Source: an uncultured Maribacter sp. | Lineage (GTDB): Bacteria; Bacteroidota; Bacteroidia; Flavobacteriales; Flavobacteriaceae | Reading direction: 5' to 3' | Assembly (NCBI GenBank): GCA_947493885.1 | Contig: CANLTE010000004.1 | Location: 1-64,000, forward strand | DNA: 64,000 bases | Shown: positions 35,473 through 42,348 of the stretch, one piece after another | How the letters are laid out: the number at the start of each line of letters is the position of its first letter | Numbering within the stretch: the stretch's first letter is position 1 | Program-made: the position numbers and the translations under genes | The notes under the pieces: generated by a model | What the model saw: only the letters and a program-made list of their open reading frames with translations | What the model was told of the DNA's origin: nothing | Database searches by the model: none

Positions 35473-36670
35473 GGATTCTACTAATAATTTCGTTTAAAAT
35501 ATCTAAGGCAACAGCTGCTTTAGTTTTTAGTTCAAACGTTTTTATCGATGAATTCTTATCTATAAAGGTGATTTTGTTTGTTGCCTTGCCAAAACCTGCA
35601 CCTTTATCATTAAGTGAATTTAAAACTATTGCATCCAAATGCTTTCGTTTGAGCTTTCCTTTGGCATTTTCCACCTCATTCTCAGTTTCCAAAGCAAAAC
35701 CAACCAAAAACTGATTTTTCTTTTGCGCTCCTAGTGATAAGAGGATGTCTTTATTTTTTACCAACTCAATGGTAAGCTCTGCATCAGATTTTTTAATTTT
35801 CTGATCTGCTTTTGTTTTGGGTTTATAATCCGCTACCGCAGCTGCACAGATAACAATATCTACATCCTTATAAAAACTATGGACAGCATTATACATCTCA
35901 TCTGCTGAAACTACTTTTTTTACTTGAATTTGGTGATTAGAAACCGACAAGTTAGTTGGTCCAGAAACCAAAACCACCTCAGCACCTAAATTTTCTGCCG
36001 CCTTAGCTAACTCAAAACCCATTAACCCTGAAGAATGGTTTCCAATAAAACGAACTGGATCTATAGCTTCATAGGTAGGTCCTGCGGTTATTAAAACCTT
36101 TTTGTTTGCCAACGGCAAACCTGTACGAATATGGTTTATAACAAATTCAACTATATCCTCTGGTTCTGCCATTCGCCCTTCGCCATGCAATCCGCTAGCT
36201 AACTCACCAGAGGAAGCGGGTATTATTACATTACCAAATGATTTAAGCTTGTCAAAAGATATTTTTGTAGATGGATGTTTATACATGTCCAAATCCATAG
36301 CAGGTGCAAAAAACACCTTGCATTTGGCTGATAAATATGTTGCCAACAACAAATTATCACAAGCACCTGAAGCCATTTTAGATAACGTATTGGCAGTTGC
36401 AGGAGCTACAATCATATAATCTGCCCACAAACCTAATTCTACATGATTATTCCAATCCACGCTATCCTTATCCGCATCCACAAAAGAGGATAACACTGGA
36501 TTTTTAGACAATGTTGCCAACGTAAGAGGGCTAACAAAAGAGCTGGCGCTATCTGTTAAAACAACTTTAACATTAGCGCCAGCTTTTATAAGTAATCGTA
36601 CCAGAAATGTTGTCTTATAGGCAGCAATTCCTCCAGTAATACCTAAAAGAATGTTTTTACAGCCTAACAT
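35465..36670 (-). CDS. coaBC: Bifunctional phosphopantothenoylcysteine decarboxylase/synthetase CoaBC
   Basis: This 401-residue enzyme catalyses two consecutive steps of coenzyme A synthesis. The N-terminal flavoprotein half (LGITGGIAAYKTTFLVRLL) contains the active-site His in WNNHVELGLWADYMIVAPATANTLSKMASG, and FFAPAMDLDMY. The C-terminal CoaB half begins at KKVLITAGPTYEAIDPVRFIGNHSSGLMG and ends with LVGFALETENEVENAKGKLKRK. It lies 5 bases after rpoZ. Confidence 0.97.
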   Translation of the reverse strand: MLGCKNILLGITGGIAAYKTTFLVRLLIKAGANVKVVLTDSASSFVSPLTLATLSKNPVLSSFVDADKDSVDWNNHVELGLWADYMIVAPATANTLSKMASGACDNLLLATYLSAKCKVFFAPAMDLDMYKHPSTKISFDKLKSFGNVIIPASSGELASGLHGEGRMAEPEDIVEFVINHIRTGLPLANKKVLITAGPTYEAIDPVRFIGNHSSGLMGFELAKAAENLGAEVVLVSGPTNLSVSNHQIQVKKVVSADEMYNAVHSFYKDVDIVICAAAVADYKPKTKADQKIKKSDAELTIELVKNKDILLSLGAQKKNQFLVGFALETENEVENAKGKLKRKHLDAIVLNSLNDKGAGFGKATNKITFIDKNSSIKTFELKTKAAVALDILNEIISRIHA

Positions 36671-36675
36671 AATTT

Positions 36676-37008
36676 CTACGCGTCTTTTTCCGTATTTCTA
36701 TGGTATATTTTATCCATTAACCACTCTTCTACAGCTAAAGCATGTGGCTTAGGAAGTTTTTCGTAAAATTTAGAAACTTCTATTTGCTCTTTGTTTTCGA
36801 AAACCTCTTCAAGGCTATCGCTATACGTAGCAAATTCTTCTAATTTCTCTAAAAGTTCTTTTTTGATTTCAGAATTAATCTGAACCGCCCTTTTAGCAGT
36901 TATAGAAATAGCTTCATAAATATTGTCTGTTTTCTTATCAAACTCATTTTTGTTAATGGTTGTTGTAGAAACAGCAGCTTGCGAATTTTTCAAGTCGTTC
37001 ATGTTCAT
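36676..37008 (-). CDS. rpoZ: RNA polymerase omega subunit (Bacteroidetes type)
   Basis: This 110-residue protein matches the Bacteroidetes omega form. The core is NIYEAISITAKRAVQINSEIKKELLEKLEEFAT, followed by EQIEVSKFYEKLPKPHALAVEEWLMDKIYHR. It stabilises the RNA polymerase assembly. ATG 37008 or ATG 37002 could be used; they differ by two residues. It is in operon with bamD (12 bases) and coaBC (5 bases). Confidence 0.9.
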   Translation of the reverse strand: MNMNDLKNSQAAVSTTTINKNEFDKKTDNIYEAISITAKRAVQINSEIKKELLEKLEEFATYSDSLEEVFENKEQIEVSKFYEKLPKPHALAVEEWLMDKIYHRNTEKDA

Positions 37009-37020
37009 GCTAACAGGTAT

Positions 37021-37839
37021 TTATTTTGATTCTTTAGAATATTTTTTAAGTCCTTCTTCTATTTTTTCCAAAAGCTCATTTGCTTCTTCTGTATACTTAG
37101 TTTCTGGATATTGTTTTTTTAATGCATTATATGCGTCCTTAGCATTTTTCAAACGCTCTTCTTCAAAACGTTCAAAACTATTAATTGCCATATATGTACT
37201 GGCATGAGTTCTTAAAAATAAAGCTTCTTCACGGTAAACCGACCCTGGAAAATCTGAAATAAAATTATCAAAGGACGCTACTGCCGACTTTAAAAACTCG
37301 TAATTGAATTCTCCAAGTTTATTATATTGCTTCGCAATTTCAAAAGCCTTAAGCTCTTTCTTTGTTGTTAATTCTTGAGCCATTTCATTTGCCTCCTTAA
37401 AAAACTCAGAATCTGGATAAGCATTAATTACATTTTGTAATTTCAACAAAGCTTTATCCGTATCTGTTTGATCAAGAGAATGAATTGGAGAAAGCATATA
37501 ATAACTTTTAGCTCCATAAAACGATGCTTCAGCCACTTTTTCACTCTTTGGGTAAGACTTTACAAAACGCTCAAACTGATATCCAGCAGTATTAAAATCT
37601 TTTAATTGGAAGTATGTGTTTGCAAAAAAGAACAATAATCTTTCTCCTTGAGGTTTACCTATATATTTAGGTGCTATTTGCTCATACAAGCGATTAGACC
37701 TTTTATAGTTTTCTTCTTTATAGTACTTTTGAGCTAAGTCATATTTATCTTTTATATTATCCTTCTTAAGTACCTTTTGATACTGACTACAAGAATTAAA
37801 TAAAAAAGCTAGAATTACTAAAGAAAAAAGTTGCCTCAT
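37021..37839 (-). CDS. bamD: Outer-membrane assembly lipoprotein BamD
   Basis: This is a 272-residue lipoprotein of the BAM complex that inserts beta-barrel proteins. The signal ends LFNSC (Cys17 from the chosen start), followed by SQYQKVLKKDNIKDKYDLAQKYYKE and five TPR-like repeats (GYQFERFVKSYPKSEKVAEASFYGAKSYY; LKKQYPETKYTEEANELLEKIE). The track uses ATG 37851. The ATG 37839 (MRQLFSLVIL) is preferred because the promoter box would put the RNA start at about 37850. First gene of the rpoZ-coaBC-porD-recN transcript. Confidence 0.92.
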   Translation of the reverse strand: MRQLFSLVILAFLFNSCSQYQKVLKKDNIKDKYDLAQKYYKEENYKRSNRLYEQIAPKYIGKPQGERLLFFFANTYFQLKDFNTAGYQFERFVKSYPKSEKVAEASFYGAKSYYMLSPIHSLDQTDTDKALLKLQNVINAYPDSEFFKEANEMAQELTTKKELKAFEIAKQYNKLGEFNYEFLKSAVASFDNFISDFPGSVYREEALFLRTHASTYMAINSFERFEEERLKNAKDAYNALKKQYPETKYTEEANELLEKIEEGLKKYSKESK

Positions 37840-37855
37840 TTTTAAAAACATTTTG

Positions 37856-37863
37856 CAAAATTA
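37856..37863 (-). promoter_or_regulatory. -7 element of the bamD operon (TAATTTTG)
   Basis: Exact TAnnTTTG match on the minus strand (CAAAATTA on plus), 16 bases before ATG 37839 and only 4 before ATG 37851. This helps decide the bamD start. Confidence 0.5.
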
Positions 37864-37955
37864 GGAATTATCCGTGGATATAAAAAACATTTTACAATGC
37901 TAATGTAAATGCATAATTACATATTACGCATGCTTTTAAAGAACTTTTAACGTAT

Positions 37956-38846
37956 TTAAGCAGAAACCTGAAATAAAGGCTTGATAAAATGACTAAGTTT
38001 TTCTTTGAGAATATCCGTTGCTTCCACCAACGGTAATCTTACATTGGCTCCCGACAAACCTAAAAGTTCAAATATGGCTTTTATACCTGCTGGGTTGCCT
38101 TCTTCAAAAATAAGACTCATTCCATCCTGTAATTGATAGTGTAATGCAAAGGCTTCATCAACTTGACGGTTTAATCCCAAAGAAATCATTTTAGAAAACT
38201 CCACTGGAATACCCTGCCCTAACACAGAGATTATACCCGATCCTCCAGCTAAAACCGTTGGCAATGCCGTAATATCATCACCAGAAATCACATCAAAATC
38301 TGCAGGTTTATTTTTTATAATTTCCATGATTTGAACCAAATCACCAGATGCCTCTTTTATCGCTACGATATTTTTAAAATCATTTGCTAACCTTAAAGTA
38401 GTATCAGATAATATATTGCTACCTGTTCTACCAGGAACATTATAAATTATGATAGGTTTATCTGAAGCAACAGAAACTGCCTTAAAATGCTGATAAATGC
38501 CTTCTTGAGTAGGTTTTACATAGTAAGGTGAAACAGATAATACAGCAACAAAATCAGACAAATCTGTTTGTTGAAGCTCCTCAACAACAGCCGCCGTATT
38601 GTTTCCTCCAATACCTAGAACCAATGGCAGCCTCCCATTATTAACAGCTGAAATTGTTTTAACAACCAGTTGTTTCTCTTTTTTGGACAAAGTGGCTGCT
38701 TCACCTGTTGTTCCCAAAACAACAAGATAATCTACCCCACCTTCTATATTGTGCTCCACAATTTTTTGCAATGAGCCAATATCAACCGCACCATCTTTTC
38801 TAAATGGAGTAACTAAAGCAACACCCGTACCTTGTAATTCTTTCAT
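37956..38846 (-). CDS. dapA: 4-hydroxy-tetrahydrodipicolinate synthase
   Basis: This 296-residue aldolase-type TIM barrel condenses pyruvate with aspartate semialdehyde in lysine and diaminopimelate synthesis. Motifs are [34 protein letters not shown], the Tyr in [12 protein letters not shown] and the Schiff-base Lys in [11 protein letters not shown], then GIISVLGQG. DapF of the same pathway is encoded at 57284-58060. It begins 2 bases after the DUF6913 gene. Confidence 0.96.
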   Translation of the reverse strand: MKELQGTGVALVTPFRKDGAVDIGSLQKIVEHNIEGGVDYLVVLGTTGEAATLSKKEKQLVVKTISAVNNGRLPLVLGIGGNNTAAVVEELQQTDLSDFVAVLSVSPYYVKPTQEGIYQHFKAVSVASDKPIIIYNVPGRTGSNILSDTTLRLANDFKNIVAIKEASGDLVQIMEIIKNKPADFDVISGDDITALPTVLAGGSGIISVLGQGIPVEFSKMISLGLNRQVDEAFALHYQLQDGMSLIFEEGNPAGIKAIFELLGLSGANVRLPLVEATDILKEKLSHFIKPLFQVSA

Positions 38847-38848
38847 TA

Positions 38849-39382
38849 TTATATTTCATTTAATACTCCCAAATACTTTTTAAGTTCTTTTTTAAAAACA
38901 TTAAAATCTTTCATTGGTGTATTTAATATTAAATCGTTATAAGCTTGGTCTATTTCAACAAAACCTACTTTTACCCTAGCCCTAGTTTTAATGGTCATTA
39001 ATTGTAACAAAAGATTTTCTTTATTATAATAATTTACCAATAAATCATACTCTCTACTCAAAAATTCAAGAGCGTAGCTATTTTCTACATTTCCATTCCA
39101 GCCCAAATCTTTGTCAGAGAACACTGGTGTTGCATATGGTGAGTTTTTATCATAGTAACTTTTATACCCAATTATTTTTACAGAATTAGGTCGCAAAGAA
39201 AACTCTTCAACAAACTCATAAAACAAATTGGCATTATCAAAACTGTCTAAATCTACCAAACACCCTATTGAAGTTATACCTTTACTCCTAGCAATGGGAG
39301 GCTGTGCTTCGGTCAACGCTTGGTTTAAAAATTTCAACCCAGATTTCTGCTTAAATTTGTCTTTTATTCCTTTTAAAAACAT
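38849..39382 (-). CDS. DUF6913-like conserved protein
   Basis: This 177-residue cytosolic protein is typical of Flavobacteriia, where I recall it as DUF6913 next to dapA. Recognisable stretches are [61 protein letters not shown]. No catalytic motif is visible and the function is unknown. Two bases before dapA, so co-transcribed with it. The start overlaps a perfect 8-bp inverted repeat and TACATTTG promoter box upstream. Confidence 0.75.
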   Translation of the reverse strand: MFLKGIKDKFKQKSGLKFLNQALTEAQPPIARSKGITSIGCLVDLDSFDNANLFYEFVEEFSLRPNSVKIIGYKSYYDKNSPYATPVFSDKDLGWNGNVENSYALEFLSREYDLLVNYYNKENLLLQLMTIKTRARVKVGFVEIDQAYNDLILNTPMKDFNVFKKELKKYLGVLNEI

Positions 39383-39388
39383 GTATTT

Positions 39389-39408
39389 TTACATTTATAC
39401 AAATGTAA
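39389..39408 (-). promoter_or_regulatory. Perfect inverted repeat over the -7 box of the DUF6913-dapA operon
   Basis: TTACATTT-ATAC-AAATGTAA has perfect 8-bp arms. Its right arm contains CAAATGTA (39400-39407), which reads TACATTTG, an exact -7 element on the minus strand 17 bases before the start codon. A repressor bound here would block the promoter. Confidence 0.5.
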
Positions 39409-39450
39409 AAAATATACATTCACATTTCGACTGCTAAGATAAAAAGGATT

Positions 39451-40215
39451 ATGGTTTTAAAAATAAAACATTATGTTATATTTATAACTTTCGCTCTTTT
39501 AACTTCTTGTTCTCCTGAACCAAAAACACTCACCAAAATTCACGGAAAACTTATCCCTGTATCTTCTGAAATTGTTGAAAATGATTCCATTAGAGCTTTT
39601 ATTTCTCCTTACAGAGATAAAATTAAATCAGAGTTAAACAAAATACTTGCATACGCTCCACGAAACATTACTAAAACAGATGGGAAATACAATACCTCGT
39701 TAGGAAATTTAATGGCTAAAATTGTTTATGAAGAGTCCAACCCTGTTTACAAATTCAGGACTAACAACGAAATAGATTTTGTTTTACTAAACCACGGCGG
39801 AATTAGAGCTAATATTTCAAAAGGTAATATCACGGTAAACACGGCATATGAAATAATGCCTTTTGAGAACTCTATCACTATTGTTAAATTAAAAGGTTCT
39901 ACAGTTAACAAACTGATTAAATTTCTTGTTGAGGCGAAAAAACCTCATCCTATTTATGGTATTCAAATTACTTTGGACAAAAAAAATAACCAGAGCACAG
40001 TTTTAATTCAAAACATGCCTATTGATGAAAACAAAACTTATAACATTGCGACATCTAATTATTTAGTTAATGGGGGTGATAATATGTCTTTTTTTGATGA
40101 AAGAATAGCTGCCATTGATATTGAGTATAAAATACGAAACGCTATAATTTATCATTTTAAAAAACAGGACACTATAATTTCCGAAACTGATGATAGGTTT
40201 TATATTTTAAAGTAG
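39451..40215 (+). CDS. 5'-nucleotidase C-terminal domain lipoprotein (split UshA, C half)
   Basis: This 254-residue lipoprotein has a signal ending LLTSC (Cys20). The body is the substrate-binding 5_nucleotid_C domain of UshA/CD73-like nucleotidases: SLGNLMAKIVY, LLNHGGIRANISKGNITVNTAYEIMPFENSITIVKLKG and YNIATSNYLVNGGDNMSFF. It has no metal-binding catalytic domain. That half is encoded by the next gene, one base downstream. In usual UshA proteins the catalytic domain comes first in one chain, so here the domains are separate and in reversed gene order. Confidence 0.9.
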   Translation: MVLKIKHYVIFITFALLTSCSPEPKTLTKIHGKLIPVSSEIVENDSIRAFISPYRDKIKSELNKILAYAPRNITKTDGKYNTSLGNLMAKIVYEESNPVYKFRTNNEIDFVLLNHGGIRANISKGNITVNTAYEIMPFENSITIVKLKGSTVNKLIKFLVEAKKPHPIYGIQITLDKKNNQSTVLIQNMPIDENKTYNIATSNYLVNGGDNMSFFDERIAAIDIEYKIRNAIIYHFKKQDTIISETDDRFYILK

Positions 40216-40216
40216 C

Positions 40217-41125
40217 ATGAATCGAAGAAAATTTTTATCCAATAGCTCTGCATCGGCTGCATACTTAGGATTGAGTGGGTTAACCCTTAACTCCTGTTTT
40301 AAAGATTCTCAAAAACACATTACCATTTTACACACAAATGATGTACACAGCCATATTGATGCTTTTCCAAAAAACCATGAGAGCTATCCCAATTTGGGAG
40401 GTCTAAGTAGGCGCGCCACTTTAGTTGAAAATATTCGAAAAGAAAATCCGAACACTCTATTACTTGATGCTGGTGATATTTTTCAAGGCACCCCTTACTT
40501 TAATTTTTTTGGAGGGGAAATGGAGTTTAAACTAATGAGCATGTTAAAGTATGACGCAGCAACATTAGGTAATCATGATTTTGATAATGGAGTTGGAGGA
40601 TTACTTGCTCAAATACCTAATGCAAAGTTCGATTTACTTTCTGCCAATTACGACTTTACAAATACTGTTCTTGACGGATATACAAAACCATATAATATTT
40701 ATACACTTAATGGACTTAAAATAGGTATATACGGTATTGGAATTGAATTAAAAGGTCTTGTAACTAAAAAACTTTATAAGGAAACCAAATATCTTAATCC
40801 GTATGAAATAGCTTCGGATGCAGAAAGAAAACTTAAGCTTGAGAAAAAATGCGATTTAGTTATTTGTTTATCGCACTTAGGTTACCATTACGAAACCAAC
40901 AAACCAAGTGATTTACTATTAGCACCCAAAACGGAATATACAGACCTTATTATCGGAGGACACACTCATACTTTTTTAGACAAACCAGCCATTGTAAAAA
41001 ACAAAAACAGTAAAGAAATTTTAGTAAATCAAGTTGGTTGCTATGGCTTAAATTTGGGTAGAATTGATTTTTATTTTGACGACAACCATAACATTAGTTC
41101 CAAAGGTATTTCCATTTCAGTATAA
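40217..41125 (+). CDS. 5'-nucleotidase catalytic-domain protein (split UshA, N half)
   Basis: This 302-residue metallophosphatase starts with a Tat-type signal (MNRRKFLSN) that ends in LTLNSC, so it may be a Tat-exported lipoprotein. All catalytic motifs of the calcineurin-like domain are present: ILHTNDVHSHID, LLLDAGDIFQGTP, TLGNHDFDNG, CLSHLGYHYE and IIGGHTHTFLD. It would need the 39451 product to bind nucleotides like UshA. The stop of the C-half gene is one base away. A GNAT gene follows after 2 bases. Confidence 0.92.
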   Translation: MNRRKFLSNSSASAAYLGLSGLTLNSCFKDSQKHITILHTNDVHSHIDAFPKNHESYPNLGGLSRRATLVENIRKENPNTLLLDAGDIFQGTPYFNFFGGEMEFKLMSMLKYDAATLGNHDFDNGVGGLLAQIPNAKFDLLSANYDFTNTVLDGYTKPYNIYTLNGLKIGIYGIGIELKGLVTKKLYKETKYLNPYEIASDAERKLKLEKKCDLVICLSHLGYHYETNKPSDLLLAPKTEYTDLIIGGHTHTFLDKPAIVKNKNSKEILVNQVGCYGLNLGRIDFYFDDNHNISSKGISISV

Positions 41126-41127
41126 AT

Positions 41128-41577
41128 ATGAAAATAATTAAAACAGATTCTCAAAATCCAGATTTTGTAAAACTAGTAAAACAACTTGATGCCTATTTAG
41201 CGGTAACAGATGGAGATGAACATGAGTTTTACGACCAGTTTAATTCCATTCAAAATTTAAAATATGTAATTGTTGTTTATAACAATAATGAACCCATAGG
41301 CTGTGGTGCTATAAAACCTTTTAACGATAGTACTATGGAAATAAAACGCATGTACGTTTCTCCAACGGAAAGAGGCAAAGGTGTTGCTTCTAAAATTATT
41401 AATTCGTTAGAAGCATGGGCCAAAGAACTAAAATATAGCTATACTATTTTAGAAACTGGCAATAGACAGTTTGAAGCTGTAGCCTTCTACAAAAAAAGCA
41501 ACTATACCATCATAGAAAACTACGGACAATACAAAGGCGTAAAAAACAGTGTTTGTTTTAAAAAACAACTTCAATAA
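41128..41577 (+). CDS. GNAT-family N-acetyltransferase
   Basis: This 149-residue acetyltransferase has the acetyl-CoA-binding motif A in IKRMYVSPTERGKGVASKIINSLE (the RGKGVA loop) and the beta-bulge ILETGNRQFEAVAFYKKSNYTIIENYG. The acceptor substrate is unknown. It starts 2 bases after the nucleotidase half, so it is in that transcript. Confidence 0.88.
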   Translation: MKIIKTDSQNPDFVKLVKQLDAYLAVTDGDEHEFYDQFNSIQNLKYVIVVYNNNEPIGCGAIKPFNDSTMEIKRMYVSPTERGKGVASKIINSLEAWAKELKYSYTILETGNRQFEAVAFYKKSNYTIIENYGQYKGVKNSVCFKKQLQ

Positions 41578-41578
41578 T

Positions 41579-41622
41579 AAAAAAACTCTAGAAAAAACAC
41601 CTAAATATCATCTTTTCTAGAG
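41579..41622 (-). terminator. Terminator of the beta-helix/FN3 lipoprotein operon
   Basis: CTCTAGAAAA (41586-41595) pairs with TTTTCTAGAG (41613-41622). On the minus strand the hairpin is followed by seven T (A-run at 41579-41585). It lies between the convergent GNAT and lipoprotein genes. Confidence 0.7.
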
Positions 41623-41643
41623 CTAAAAATGACTGCTTTTTAT

Positions 41644-42348
41644 TTACTGAGTTCTAAATTCAAATATTTGAGACCGTGTTGCGTTACCATGTACATCTTT
41701 GGTGTCAACTCGCCAGTAATAAACGGTATCAGGTGTTAATCCTGAAGTTTCGTATTCCATACTTGTTGTATTTCCTAATAATGTAATCGGAGGGTTTGCT
41801 GTATCTAAATACACATCGTATGACTCAATATTATTATCCGCATCTGAGCCATTCCAGTCTAATTCGGTATTTATTGATGCTAAACCACCCATTGGAGGAC
41901 TTACCAATTCAGCAGGAAACGGCACAAAACTGATAACCCCAGGACCAGAATTATACAATTTCCATGTTTCGCTTGTTGCGGTTTTGTCGGTTTTATCGGA
42001 CTTTGAAATCACATGCCAAGCATAAGGAACTCCCCTTTTTAAAGTAATATCAGCTGTCGTACCTGTTACTGAAGTCTTTTTTTCTTCATCCGTATCCAAA
42101 TCCTTATAAACTACATCATAAGAAGTTGCAAACTCTGCAGATTCCCATTCAAAAGTTACAGTGCTTTCCTCATCGGAAATAACAACACCTTCATTACATT
42201 CCACGTCCTTTAATGGAAACTTTAAAATAGCGGCTTTTGGAGCGTCTGCTTCTACGGGAGGCGGTGGCGAAGAATCATCACCTCCGCCCCCGCAGCTTAT
42301 AAAAACCGATAGAAATATTATTACAGTATGTCTTACTATATTTTTCAT
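41644..42348 (-). CDS. Lipoprotein with two fibronectin type III-like domains
   Basis: This 234-residue lipoprotein has a signal ending FISC (Cys19), then a flexible GGGGDDSSPPPP linker. Two FN3-like modules follow, each ending in a Tyr-x-Trp type strand: about 45-130 (VTFEWESAEFATSYDVVYKDLD ... PYAWHVISKSD) and about 145-234 (TELDWNGSDADNNIESYDVYLDT ... TVYYWRVDTKDVHGN). Such surface lipoproteins often bind glycans or partner enzymes. Its start overlaps the stop of the upstream beta-helix gene by 4 bases, so the two are translated together and probably work together. Confidence 0.85.
   Translation of the reverse strand: MKNIVRHTVIIFLSVFISCGGGGDDSSPPPPVEADAPKAAILKFPLKDVECNEGVVISDEESTVTFEWESAEFATSYDVVYKDLDTDEEKKTSVTGTTADITLKRGVPYAWHVISKSDKTDKTATSETWKLYNSGPGVISFVPFPAELVSPPMGGLASINTELDWNGSDADNNIESYDVYLDTANPPITLLGNTTSMEYETSGLTPDTVYYWRVDTKDVHGNATRSQIFEFRTQ

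Noticed and set aside
39451-41125. Split nucleotidase as a pseudogene caused by a frameshift
   Set aside because: Both halves have their own start, signal peptide and complete domain, and the domain order is reversed, so a simple frameshift of a single ancestor gene is excluded.
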